Below are positions 54,477-62,585 of a DNA stretch of 64,000 bases, piece by piece (the stretch's first letter is position 1; every line of letters begins with the position of its first letter). The stretch lies in contig CALXJJ010000006.1 of the NCBI GenBank assembly GCA_944388605.1, positions 1 to 64,000 of the forward strand, read 5' to 3'. Position numbers and translations under genes: made by a program. The stretch comes from an uncultured Clostridia bacterium (GTDB taxonomy: Bacteria > Bacillota > Clostridia > TANB77 > CAG-508). A model generated the notes under the pieces. The model searched no databases. It saw only the letters and a list, made by a program, of their open reading frames with translations, and was not told where the DNA came from.

Positions 54477-54506
54477 ATAATTATTATCCCCCTTTTTATA
54501 TAACTT

Positions 54507-55382
54507 TTATTCTATATTTTGTATTTGCTCTCTAATATCTTCTAATTCAGATTTTGCTTTTACTACACAATTTGTAATCTCAAGCCTACAAGATTTAGCT
54601 CCTATTGTATTAATCTCTCTATTCATTTCTTGTATTAAAAAATCTATTTTTTTTCCAACTGCTTCTTTACTTTCTAGCATTTGTTTAAATTGTAGTATAT
54701 GACTTCTTAATCTAGTTAGTTCTTCTTCAATTGAAATTTTATCTGAGTAAATTACAATTTCTTGTGCAATTCTTGATTCATCAATTAATTCTTCCCTTAA
54801 CACTTCTTGTACTCTTTCTTTTAATTTTACACCATATTCTTCAATAAGTCCAGTAGAATATTCAGATATTTCTTGAATAATTGTATATATTCTATCTATT
54901 CTAATATTTAGATCTGCTTTTATTTTATTTCCTTCTGCTTCTCTCATATCTAAAAATGATTTTATTGCTAATCTCAAGCATTCATCTAATTCATTCTTTA
55001 TTATATCTTCTTGTGTTTCATCCTGTTTTAAATGAAGTACATCTGGTAATTTTGTTATTTCTGTTACTTCAATATTTTTATTTATATTGCATTTATTAGC
55101 TAACTCTTTTAAACTATTTATGTACATTATTGCTAAAGATTCATTTATTACCACATTTTTGCCTTCTGTGCTATTATCTGTGTATCCAATAATTATATCT
55201 ATTTTCCCTCTGCTGATATTTGCTAAAACTTCTTTTCGTACAAAATCTTCTAAATAGCTTATATTTTTTGGCATTTTTACACTTATATCACTATATCTAT
55301 GATTTACAGCTTTTATTTCTATTGTATATTCTCTTTTATTTCTTTCTAGTTTACTTCTTCCGAATCCAGTCATACTTTTCAT
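54507..55382 (-). CDS. yicC: YicC/YloC family endoribonuclease-like protein
   Basis: The family is a stress-associated RNase that acts on small RNAs in E. coli. The 291-aa protein begins MKSMTGFGRSK, the family signature, and has AVNHRYSDISVKMPKNISYL, RGKIDIIIGYTD and, at the C-terminus, GKKIDFLIQEMNREINTIGA and VVKAKSELEDIREQIQNIE. It starts the yicC-remA-rpoZ-cmk-priA-def-fmt run. Confidence 0.93.
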   Translation of the reverse strand: MKSMTGFGRSKLERNKREYTIEIKAVNHRYSDISVKMPKNISYLEDFVRKEVLANISRGKIDIIIGYTDNSTEGKNVVINESLAIMYINSLKELANKCNINKNIEVTEITKLPDVLHLKQDETQEDIIKNELDECLRLAIKSFLDMREAEGNKIKADLNIRIDRIYTIIQEISEYSTGLIEEYGVKLKERVQEVLREELIDESRIAQEIVIYSDKISIEEELTRLRSHILQFKQMLESKEAVGKKIDFLIQEMNREINTIGAKSCRLEITNCVVKAKSELEDIREQIQNIE

Positions 55383-55402
55383 TATATTTCATCCTTCCTA
55401 TA

Positions 55403-56290
55403 TTATTCTTTAATTATTTCTTGTATATCACTTTTTTGTTTTATTATTTTATTCTTTTCTTTTACATATATTATAATACATTTAGCACAATAATATATTC
55501 CGTACACTAAAACAATAAATGCAATAATTAAAGAAAATTTATTTGTTAATATAAATGACAAGTACAGCATTATAAAAGTAGAAATTGATAATATTAAAAT
55601 CTCAATTCCATATATAGCAAATTTACCACTATCTTTTTTATATCCTATTTCAAATATCAAAATTGTTAAAGATATTAGTATTATACTAAATACTTTTAAA
55701 TCATTTATAAAAATATTCAATTTAATATTTTTCATCCCTAATATAAGAAATATTCCATATATCATTATAGTTATTGCTATCCATAAATTAGGTAACAACT
55801 TTTTTTGTATATCTCTTTGTTCTTCTATTGAAAGCTTATTTTTATTTTTTAATTCTTTTCCTATTTCGACTAATTCTTTTATTTCATTATTTTCTTTAAT
55901 CTCATTTTTGACTGTTTCAGGAGTTCCTTTTTCTCCATTATTTTTCACTTTACTTTTCTTTTTTTTATTATTTGCTTCTTCTTTCATGAACTGTATTTTT
56001 CTTTCTAATTCTTCTGCCTCTTGTACTACTTCGTTTTTTTCTTCTGATTTTTCTATTTTTTTATCTTTTTTTTCTCTAATTTCTTGATTTCTTTGATTGC
56101 TATTATACTTATCTTTTTGTTTTTCTTTACTTAACTTTTCATTATTTTTTGAATTGTTTTTCAACTTTTCTATCATTATATCTAAGCTTTTACTTTTTTC
56201 ATTTACTTCATTGTTTTCTTCATTATTGTTTGATTTCTTTTTTTTGTAATTATTTTTTAAATCACGCTTTTTTTTATTATTTTTTTCCAT
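55403..56290 (-). CDS. Membrane protein with long charged N-terminal region
   Basis: The 295-aa protein has an extremely Lys/Glu/Asn-rich N-terminal half (about residues 1-165), probably disordered or coiled, and then four or five membrane segments (about 170-280; WIAITIMIYGIFLILGMKNI and following), with a short basic end. I recognise no family. A GGAGG ribosome site precedes the ATG. It lies between rsmE and yicC; the context gives no function. Confidence 0.6.
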   Translation of the reverse strand: MEKNNKKKRDLKNNYKKKKSNNNEENNEVNEKSKSLDIMIEKLKNNSKNNEKLSKEKQKDKYNSNQRNQEIREKKDKKIEKSEEKNEVVQEAEELERKIQFMKEEANNKKKKSKVKNNGEKGTPETVKNEIKENNEIKELVEIGKELKNKNKLSIEEQRDIQKKLLPNLWIAITIMIYGIFLILGMKNIKLNIFINDLKVFSIILISLTILIFEIGYKKDSGKFAIYGIEILILSISTFIMLYLSFILTNKFSLIIAFIVLVYGIYYCAKCIIIYVKEKNKIIKQKSDIQEIIKE

Positions 56291-56325
56291 AATAAATTCT
56301 TTTCCTCCTTAAGTATTAATTAAAA

Positions 56326-57057
56326 TTACATTTCTAATTCATATATAATCATACTTATAAGTGCTATTGGTGCTGTTTCTGTTCTTAATATTCTTTCTCC
56401 TAAACTTACTAATTTTCCATCTTTTTCTTGTAATAATTTTATTTCTTTTTCATTTATTCCGCCTTCAGGACCTATTAATATTCCTATATTTTTAGATTGT
56501 TTATTTTTTTGTAATAAATTTTTTATACTAATATTTTTTTCTTTTTCATATGCTATTATAAAAACATCGTATTTATCTATATTAATATCATTTAATTTAA
56601 TTATTTCACCTATTACAGGTATAGTATCTCTTTGTGATTGTTTTGCAGCTACTTCAGCTATTTTTCTCCATCTATCTATTTTATTAATTTTATCTTTATC
56701 ATTTATTTTTGCAACACATCTTTCCATTTTAACAGGAATAATTCTTTTTACACCTAATTCTGTAGTTTTTTGAATAATGTACTCCATTTTATCTGCTTTT
56801 GGTAATCCTTGAAACAAATGTATATTACAATTAGTTTCTGAATTTGATCCTAAATTTTCTATAATTTTACATACTATTTCTTTTTTTTCGATACTTTCTA
56901 TAATGCAATTATAATTCATATTATTTTCTGTATTACATATAATTAATTTATTTTGTTTTTTCATTCTTAATACATTTTTTATATGATTTACATCTTCACC
57001 TATTATTATTACTTTATTATTTTGTACTTGTTCTCCATTTACAAAAAATTTTGGCAT
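56326..57057 (-). CDS. rsmE: 16S rRNA m3U1498 methyltransferase RsmE
   Basis: RsmE methylates U1498 in 16S rRNA. The 243-aa protein (from the ATG at 57057, MPKFFVNGEQV) has the SPOUT-fold blocks LFQGLPKADKMEYIIQKTTE, GVKRIIPVKMERCVAK, AAKQSQRDTIPVIGE, and the knot motifs IGILIGPEGGINEKE and SLGERILRTETAPIALI. GGAGGGATT precedes this ATG; further upstream open sequence lacks a site. Confidence 0.94.
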   Translation of the reverse strand: MPKFFVNGEQVQNNKVIIIGEDVNHIKNVLRMKKQNKLIICNTENNMNYNCIIESIEKKEIVCKIIENLGSNSETNCNIHLFQGLPKADKMEYIIQKTTELGVKRIIPVKMERCVAKINDKDKINKIDRWRKIAEVAAKQSQRDTIPVIGEIIKLNDINIDKYDVFIIAYEKEKNISIKNLLQKNKQSKNIGILIGPEGGINEKEIKLLQEKDGKLVSLGERILRTETAPIALISMIIYELEM

Positions 57058-57227
57058 AATCCCTCCAAAAAACTTTTTGTAAATTATATCATGAAAAATC
57101 CATTTATGCAAATGTAAAAATACTGCTCTCTTAGTACACGATTTTTTAACAAAGTGTTGTTTTTCTCTTCCTTTTTTTCTCAAAATATAGTATAATAGTA
57201 GTAGATTTATTTTAAGGAGGAATTTCT

Positions 57228-57683
57228 ATGTGGATTTTTTGGCTTATATTATCAGGCTTCTTTTTTGTTTTGGAGATGATAACAGTTGGTTTTTTAGTTC
57301 TATGGTTAGGTATAGGTGCTTTACTCGCAATGATTACAAGCTTTATCACAGATAATATTTTTATACAAACTCTTGTATTTGTAGTAAGCTCCATTATTCT
57401 TATATTTTTTACAAAACCACTTATTAAAAAATTCTTAAAAAAAGAAACTCCATTATTAACAAATGCTTATTCTATAATTGGTCAAAGAGGTATTGTTATT
57501 AAAGAAATTCCTAACAATGAAAAAATGGGAATTGTCTCAATTGATGGTGAAGAATGGTCAGCAAAATCTGATGATAATTCTGTTATCCCAGTAGGTGCAC
57601 ATGTAGAAGTTGTTAAAATTGATGGTGTTAAAGCCATTGTTAAGAACTGTTCTAGCACTTATAATTTAAAAGAGGAGGTTTAA
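57228..57683 (+). CDS. nfeD: NfeD family membrane protein
   Basis: NfeD proteins work with SPFH partners in membrane domains. The 151-aa protein has three membrane segments (WLILSGFFFVLEMITVGFLV, WLGIGALLAMITSFI, FVVSSIILIFFT) and a C-terminal OB-like domain (IIGQRGIVIKEIPNN, WSAKSDDNSVIPVGAHVEVV). It is the short, protease-less type. A consensus TATAAT lies at 57191-57196 and AAGGAGG precedes the ATG. The SPFH gene starts five bases after its stop. Confidence 0.88.
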   Translation: MWIFWLILSGFFFVLEMITVGFLVLWLGIGALLAMITSFITDNIFIQTLVFVVSSIILIFFTKPLIKKFLKKETPLLTNAYSIIGQRGIVIKEIPNNEKMGIVSIDGEEWSAKSDDNSVIPVGAHVEVVKIDGVKAIVKNCSSTYNLKEEV

Positions 57684-57687
57684 ATAT

Positions 57688-58605
57688 ATGGGAGGAATAA
57701 TTTTTCTAATTATTTTACTAGCATTTATAGTTATTATTGCTTTTAAAACTATAAAAATAGTAAAACAATCAGAGGTGTATATTATTGAAAGACTTGGTAA
57801 ATTCCATAAAATAGCTGATGCTGGTCTTACAATTATAATTCCATTTTTTGATCATGTTCGTAGCGTAGTTAGCTTAAAACAACAAACCATGGATATACCA
57901 CCTCAAAATGTAATTACAAAAGATAATGTTACTATTACTATAGATACAGTCGTATTTTACCAAATAACAGATCCTGCAAAAGCAGTATATGAAATTCAAA
58001 GTTTAAAAAAGGGTATTGAATACCTAGCAATTACTACTATTCGTGATATTGTTGGTAAAATGGACTTAGATGAAACTTTCAGTTCTAGAGATGGAATTAA
58101 TCAAAAATTAAGAGTAATACTTGATGAAGCGACAGATAAATGGGGTTGCAAAATTGATAGAGTTGAAATTAAAGATATTATGCCACCTGCTGATATTAGA
58201 GATGCAATGGAAAAGCAAATGAATGCAGAGCGTAACAAAAGAGCATTAATTCTTCAAGCTGAAGGTGAAAGACAATCTGCTATTACTCTTGCTGAAGGTA
58301 AAAAACAAGCTGCTATTTTAGAAGCTGAAGCTGATAAAGAAGCTCAAATTAGAAGAGCTGCCGGTGAAGCTGAAGCTATTCGTCAAGTAGCAGAAGCTAA
58401 AGCTGATGAAATACATATGGTTTATGAAGCTATGATGAAAGCACACCCAGATGATAAACTTGTTCAATTAAAATCTTTAGAAGCTTTAAAAGAAGTCGCT
58501 AGTGGAGATGCTAATAAAGTATTTATTCCTTTTGAAGCAACTACAGCTTTAGGTAGTTTAGGTGCAATAAAAGAAGTTATGGAAAAAGATGAAAAAAAGA
58601 AATAA
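57688..58605 (+). CDS. SPFH/stomatin-like protein (QmcA/HflC-related)
   Basis: SPFH proteins form large membrane rings. One N-terminal membrane segment (5-20) precedes the SPFH domain (SEVYIIERLGKFHKIADAGL, FFDHVRSVVSLKQQTMDIPP, PQNVITKDNVTITIDTVVFY) and a long helix rich in Ala, Glu and Lys (QAEGERQSAITLAEGKKQAA). Length 305 aa is typical. It pairs with nfeD and ends at a palindromic terminator shared with greA. Confidence 0.93.
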   Translation: MGGIIFLIILLAFIVIIAFKTIKIVKQSEVYIIERLGKFHKIADAGLTIIIPFFDHVRSVVSLKQQTMDIPPQNVITKDNVTITIDTVVFYQITDPAKAVYEIQSLKKGIEYLAITTIRDIVGKMDLDETFSSRDGINQKLRVILDEATDKWGCKIDRVEIKDIMPPADIRDAMEKQMNAERNKRALILQAEGERQSAITLAEGKKQAAILEAEADKEAQIRRAAGEAEAIRQVAEAKADEIHMVYEAMMKAHPDDKLVQLKSLEALKEVASGDANKVFIPFEATTALGSLGAIKEVMEKDEKKK

Positions 58606-58644
58606 ATTTAATTTTTCTATTCAATAAAAAATGCAATTTTCTAT

Positions 58645-58684
58645 AACAAAATAAAGACTTAATTAATTAAGTCTTTATTTTGTT
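58645..58684. terminator. Bidirectional terminator between SPFH gene and greA
   Basis: Perfect inverted repeat AACAAAATAAAGACTTAATT / AATTAAGTCTTTATTTTGTT. It overlaps the last codons of greA and lies 40 bases after the SPFH stop, so it serves both convergent genes. Confidence 0.85.
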
Positions 58685-59151
58685 ATTTCTAATACTTTGT
58701 ATTTTAATATTCCTGCTGGAGCATGAACTTCTACTACTTGATTTTTCTTTGCTCCTATTAGTGCTTTACCTATTGGAGATTCATTAGATATTTTATTTTG
58801 AGATAAATCAACTTCTGTTGATCCTACTATTGTATATGTTTCTTCTTCTTTAAATTCTAAATCTAATATCTTTACATTATTTCCAACTTGAACAGTCTTT
58901 GTATCTATTTCTGATTCATCTATGATTTTAGCATGTCTAATTTTATTTTCTAGTTCTGCTATTTTATTCTCGTTTGCAGCTTGAGCAGATTTTGCTTCAT
59001 CATATTCTGAATTTTCAGATAAATCTCCAAACCCTAATGCTACTTTTATTCTTTCTGCAATTTCTCCTCTTTTTTCTGTTCTTAAATATTCTAATTCCTG
59101 TTCTAATTTATCATATCCTTCTTGTGTTAACAAAACTTCTTTATCGTCCAT
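58675..59151 (-). CDS. greA: Transcription elongation factor GreA
   Basis: GreA rescues backtracked RNA polymerase. The coiled-coil N-domain (LTQEGYDKLEQELEYLRTEK, DLSENSEYDEAKSAQAANEN) carries the conserved acidic tip DLSENSEYDEAK, and the C-domain shows IGKALIGAKKNQVVEVHAP. Length 158 aa is normal. An AGGAGG-like site precedes the ATG. Confidence 0.96.
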   Translation of the reverse strand: MDDKEVLLTQEGYDKLEQELEYLRTEKRGEIAERIKVALGFGDLSENSEYDEAKSAQAANENKIAELENKIRHAKIIDESEIDTKTVQVGNNVKILDLEFKEEETYTIVGSTEVDLSQNKISNESPIGKALIGAKKNQVVEVHAPAGILKYKVLEITK

Positions 59152-59265
59152 TTTGTCATTCCTCCTTATTGAAAATTACTTGATATATATTAATCTAATT
59201 TTTTCATTTTGTCAATAGTATTTTAACTTTTTCTCCTATTTTTCAGATTTTGATCTACAGTAATA

Positions 59266-59294
59266 TTGACAAATATATTATATCATGTTATTCT
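59266..59294 (+). promoter_or_regulatory. Possible promoter of the birA-like gene
   Basis: Consensus TTGACA at 59266-59271 and TATTCT at 59289-59294 with a 17-base spacer, about 130 bases before the birA start. The -10 matches three of six positions plus the critical first two bases. Confidence 0.45.
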
Positions 59295-59427
59295 GTATTT
59301 TATGTAGGACAAATTCGCTGTATGAAAACTTTTATCTACTTTTATAATTTACTATATAATTTTAAGTTTTCTCTTTTATTTTCCGTTAATTTGTGCATAC
59401 TTCAAATTTATGAAAGGAATGTTTTAA

Positions 59428-60006
59428 ATGAACATAAATCTTATAAAAAATTCAAAATCTTCTTTTTTAGGTAAAAATGTTTATTTTTATGATGAAATAA
59501 CATCTACTCATGAGTTTGCAGAATTATATACTTACTTATTTTCTAATGGTTCTTTAATTTTAGCAGATATGCAAACTAAAGGTAAAGGAACTAAAGATCA
59601 TTCTTGGTTTACAGGTAAAGGAAAAAATATTGCTATGACAATTGTTTTAAAACCTCATTGTCTAGTTTCTGATTTAGATAATCTTACTAAATTAATTGCT
59701 GAAAGTATGGTAACAACTATTTATAATCTATATTCTATCAAACTATCTATTAAAGATCCTAATGATTTATTTTATAATCAAAGAAAAATTGGTGGTATTC
59801 TTACTACTATCCATAGTAGTAATGAAAAAGTAAGTTCTTTATTAATAAGCATAGGTTTTAATGTTAATGAACAAAATTTTCCAGATGATATTAAAAATAT
59901 TTCTACATCACTTTATAATGAGTTCGGAACTATTTTTTATCGTGAGGACATAATTAGAGAATTTTTATTTGTACTAGAAAAAAATATTTCTTTTTTATTT
60001 TTGTAA
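59428..60006 (+). CDS. birA: Biotin--protein ligase catalytic domain, divergent
   Basis: BirA attaches biotin to carboxylases. The 192-aa protein is only the catalytic domain: FYDEITSTHEFAELYTYLFS, ILADMQTKGKGTKDHSWFT where the GRGRxxxxW loop should be, and IKDPNDLFYNQRKIGGILTT for the KWPND...KxxGIL core. Both loops are altered (KGKG for GRGR, KDPND for KWPND). There is no N-terminal HTH repressor domain and the C-terminal SH3-like part is reduced. Lipoate ligase-like use of another substrate is possible. A GAAAGGAATG site precedes the ATG. Confidence 0.75.
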   Translation: MNINLIKNSKSSFLGKNVYFYDEITSTHEFAELYTYLFSNGSLILADMQTKGKGTKDHSWFTGKGKNIAMTIVLKPHCLVSDLDNLTKLIAESMVTTIYNLYSIKLSIKDPNDLFYNQRKIGGILTTIHSSNEKVSSLLISIGFNVNEQNFPDDIKNISTSLYNEFGTIFYREDIIREFLFVLEKNISFLFL

Positions 60007-60162
60007 TCTATTGCTTTTTTTCCCTAGATTTCAATCAAAAACACTTATACTACAATCATAAATTTATCGAATAATTAAAATATTTTTATAAAGTTCGCCA
60101 TAACGAACTATTTCTGTGTTTAAATATATCCAAGAACGTACATACTAAGTCCGGTGGTAAAG

Positions 60163-60363
60163 ATGCATATAGAAATTTTATTAAAACAAATAAGAGCACA
60201 GAAGAAAATGTCTATAAGTAAACTTGCAGAAAAGAGTGGAGTTTCACGTTCCCACATCAGCGATATAGAAAATCACTTCAAATGCCCTAGTTTGCTTGTT
60301 GTAGTAAAACTAGCTAAAGCATTGGATGTTGAAGTAACGGAGTTGTACAAAGTAAAATGGTAA
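60163..60363 (+). CDS. Small XRE-family HTH regulator, 66 aa
   Basis: A single helix-turn-helix fills the protein: IRAQKKMSISKLAEKSGVSR followed by SHISDIENHFKCPSLLVVVK and LAKALDVEVTELYKVKW. This resembles SinR/Xre-type regulators. The ATG at 60163 follows a GGTGG site; a GTG at 60154 is also open. It overlaps the next gene by seven bases, so the two are probably partners, for example a regulator and the protein it controls. Confidence 0.82.
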   Translation: MHIEILLKQIRAQKKMSISKLAEKSGVSRSHISDIENHFKCPSLLVVVKLAKALDVEVTELYKVKW

Positions 60364-60605
60364 AAATAAAAAATGATTGTAGTTCAAATTCGTATCAAGT
60401 AATGAAATATTACCGAAAAAGTATTTTTCGTTTACGTAGATATATTAAATCTATTAATAATATTCCAAGTAAAGCTAAATGGGATAAATACGCTGTAAAA
60501 CATAAACTTCTTTCTAGCTTAACTATAGGCTATCTTTCTGGCTATGGCTTTAATCGATTATGTAGAGCCATGATTAAAGCTATTCATAAAAACAATTATA
60601 AGTAA
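60357..60605 (+). CDS. Unrecognised basic protein, 82 aa, cotranscribed with an XRE regulator
   Basis: The protein is strongly basic and helical (YYRKSIFRLRRYIKSINNIP; WDKYAVKHKLLSSLTIGYLS; GYGFNRLCRAMIKAIHKNNY), which would suit nucleic-acid binding. I do not recognise it. It overlaps the XRE gene by seven bases and has a strong terminator after it. A toxin-antitoxin or small regulatory pair is possible, but nothing in the sequence proves that. Confidence 0.6.
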   Translation: MVKIKNDCSSNSYQVMKYYRKSIFRLRRYIKSINNIPSKAKWDKYAVKHKLLSSLTIGYLSGYGFNRLCRAMIKAIHKNNYK

Positions 60606-60615
60606 TTTATTTTCA

Positions 60616-60683
60616 TCATTTATAGGAAATTACATTTCCTATAAATGAAATAAACGTAATAGAAATAATTTCTACTACGTTTA
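60616..60683. terminator. Two hairpins between convergent genes
   Basis: TTTATAGGAAAT / ATTTCCTATAAA at 60619-60648, then AAACGTAATAGAAAT / TTTCTACTACGTTT at 60650-60682. The first ends the plus-strand XRE pair and the second, followed by AATCATATTT, ends the minus-strand gene at 60697. Confidence 0.7.
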
Positions 60684-60696
60684 TTAATCATATTTA

Positions 60697-61056
60697 CTAT
60701 TTTTTTACTTCTTCCCTTGTTTTGTTATTATTCCACCTTAGTATTTTTATATCTTTATATGCATTAAGCACATCTTCATATTTATCATGTTCTTCTTCCC
60801 AAACCATACTAGGTATTTTATCAAATGCTTCAAATACCCTTTCCGCTTCTAACAAATATACTAATTGTTGTTGAGGACTCATTAAATCATATCTTTTTGC
60901 ATATCTATATAGTTTATCTAATTTCTTATTTGCATCAATAAAGCTCCAGAAATCCTTAATTTGTATTCCAGCCATTTTTAATTGCATAATTGCAAACAAT
61001 ATCAAACAAAAAATTATCAAAATTAATATATATATTAGTAAAGCTATAAATTCCAT
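60697..61056 (-). CDS. Membrane-anchored helical protein of unknown function, 119 aa
   Basis: One N-terminal membrane segment (4-28, FIALLIYILILIIFCLILFA) is followed by a helical soluble part (DFWSFIDANKKLDKLYRYAK, SPQQQLVYLLEAERVFEAFD). No family is recognised. It lies 48 bases downstream of the SpoU methyltransferase gene and probably shares its transcript. Confidence 0.6.
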   Translation of the reverse strand: MEFIALLIYILILIIFCLILFAIMQLKMAGIQIKDFWSFIDANKKLDKLYRYAKRYDLMSPQQQLVYLLEAERVFEAFDKIPSMVWEEEHDKYEDVLNAYKDIKILRWNNNKTREEVKK

Positions 61057-61104
61057 ATATTACCCCTTCTCTTTTGCTATATTGGTATTATATCATTTCG
61101 TTCA

Positions 61105-61896
61105 TTATTTTGCAAATTTTCTTCTTACATATTCATAAATCATAACACCACATGCTACAGAAGCATTTAAACTTTCTGTTTTTCCTAGCATAGGTATAAT
61201 TACTTTTGTATCTGAAATGTCAATTATTTGTTTAGATACTCCATTTGCTTCATTTCCTATTACAATTATTTTCTTATTAAAATCTTCTTCATATATTGTT
61301 TTTGTTGCTTTAAGTGATGTAACCATTATTTTATATTTATTTTTTTTCAATTTTAATAATGTTTCTTTTAAATCTGAACTTTCTATTATATTTAATCTAA
61401 ATATTGCTCCCATAGTGGACCTTATAACTTTTGGATTATAACAATCTACTGTATCTTTTGATATTATAATTTGTCCTAAATTTGCACTATCTATTGTTCT
61501 TAAAATAGTGCCTAAATTACCTGGATCCTGTATTCCATCTAATGCTATAATTATATCTTTGCTTATGTCTACTTCAGTACTTTTTTTACATTTCTCTATA
61601 ACTGCCATCATTCCTTGTGGAGATATAACATCAGTTAATAAAGAAAAAATCTTTTTAGTTACATATATACATTCATATTTTGCTATCTCATATTTACGAT
61701 CTATAGCTAATTGCATAGCTTCTTTACATTCATCACAAACTATAATTTGTTTTATATTTACCTTTTCATTAATTGCTTCTTCTACTAATCTAATTCCTTC
61801 AACCACATAAACATTTTCTAAATCCCTATATTTTTTATCTTTTAACTTTCTTATTTTTTTAATAGTCTCATTATCTTTACTTGTAATAACTTGCAA
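61105..61896 (-). CDS. SpoU/TrmH family RNA 2'-O-methyltransferase
   Basis: This SPOUT methyltransferase acts on rRNA or tRNA; which one is not clear. The N-terminal substrate-binding domain (TSKDNETIKKIRKLKDKKYR, VYVVEGIRLVEEAI) precedes the knot: ALDGIQDPGNLGTILRT near residue 120, VIGNEANGVSKQI near 212 and MLGKTESLNASVACGVMIYE near 235. Length 263 aa. RlmB- or TrmH-type assignments are both possible. Confidence 0.9.
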   Translation of the reverse strand: MQVITSKDNETIKKIRKLKDKKYRDLENVYVVEGIRLVEEAINEKVNIKQIIVCDECKEAMQLAIDRKYEIAKYECIYVTKKIFSLLTDVISPQGMMAVIEKCKKSTEVDISKDIIIALDGIQDPGNLGTILRTIDSANLGQIIISKDTVDCYNPKVIRSTMGAIFRLNIIESSDLKETLLKLKKNKYKIMVTSLKATKTIYEEDFNKKIIVIGNEANGVSKQIIDISDTKVIIPMLGKTESLNASVACGVMIYEYVRRKFAK

Positions 61897-62104
61897 TAAT
61901 CTATCTTCCTTTCTAAAATATTTTATAACTTTAAATAGTCAATACTTGTCCATTGTTATAAACAAAATCTTTATTTTTATCTTTAGTAAATATTACACTA
62001 TTTTATCCGAAATTGCAAGTATATACTCGTTTTCTTATTTTCTTAATATATATAACATAATTTTACTCAAAAATCAAAGATAAAGTAATTAAAAATTTTT
62101 ATTC

Positions 62105-62284
62105 TTTCTGATTTGTTCTATGGAACAAATCGGAAAGCCTTATAATTTGTACTAATTTTAAACTTTCTCTTTGGCTTTCCGTAAATTTGTTCTGCGCCAA
62201 TTTTACGCAAGTAAAATTGTGTGCATTCGTTGGAGCGTAGCGACTTTTATACAATAGGAAAGGATGACTTTCCTATTGTATAAA
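62105..62284 (+). repeat. Dispersed intergenic repeat, complete copy
   Basis: TTTCTGATTTGTTC / GAACAAATCGGAAA forms a palindrome across its start. It then has CTTTGGCTTTCCGTAAATTT, the stem CAATTTTACGCAAGTAAAAT, TTCGTTGGAGCGTAGCGACT and ends in the palindrome TATACAATAGGAAAG / CTTTCCTATTGTATA with loop GATGA. Confidence 0.87.
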
Positions 62285-62293
62285 TAATTTCAA

Positions 62294-62328
62294 AAAGAAA
62301 ATGTAAGTTTTTATCCTACATTTTCTTT
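62294..62328 (-). terminator. Terminator of the surface-protein operon
   Basis: AAAGAAAATGTA / TACATTTTCTTT with an eleven-base loop, just past the stop of the small gene at 62341. Confidence 0.65.
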
Positions 62329-62340
62329 CTTTAAGTTCTA

Positions 62341-62574
62341 TTAATATACTGCTTCTTCTTCATCTTTATTTTTACTTGGATGTCTATTCTCTTCTGTGTG
62401 TAATACATTTTGAAGTAATTCTTTATTTGGTTCTCCATCTGGTTCTACTTTTAGTTCTGGATATTCATTTGTTTCTATTTTATCATTTTTATTTATTCTT
62501 ATTATTCCATATATTACTACTCCTATTAATAATATTACCAAAATTGCTATTATTATCTTTTTTTTACTATTCAC
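62341..62574 (-). CDS. Small membrane-anchored protein downstream of the BspA-type gene
   Basis: The 77-aa protein has one membrane segment (KKIIIAILVILLIGVVIYGI) and a charged, acidic, probably extracellular tail (NEYPELKVEPDGEPNKELL; SKNKDEEEAVY). It starts 11 bases after the BspA-type gene and ends in a terminator. It resembles no family I know. It may be an anchor or accessory of the repeat protein. Confidence 0.6.
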   Translation of the reverse strand: MNSKKKIIIAILVILLIGVVIYGIIRINKNDKIETNEYPELKVEPDGEPNKELLQNVLHTEENRHPSKNKDEEEAVY

Positions 62575-62585
62575 TATACTCCCTC

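Larger units (their letters stand above)
61897..62340. other. Intergenic region with dispersed repeat and terminator
   Basis: 445 bases without a gene. The left part is plain AT-rich leader for the methyltransferase gene. The right part holds a full repeat copy (62120-62284) and the terminator of the small membrane protein (62294-62328). Confidence 0.6.

Noticed and set aside
59250-59474. Short plus-strand frame upstream of the birA-like gene
   Set aside because: It overlaps the birA start, has no ribosome site and is composed of low-complexity Tyr/Phe/Ile codons typical of AT-rich intergenic DNA.
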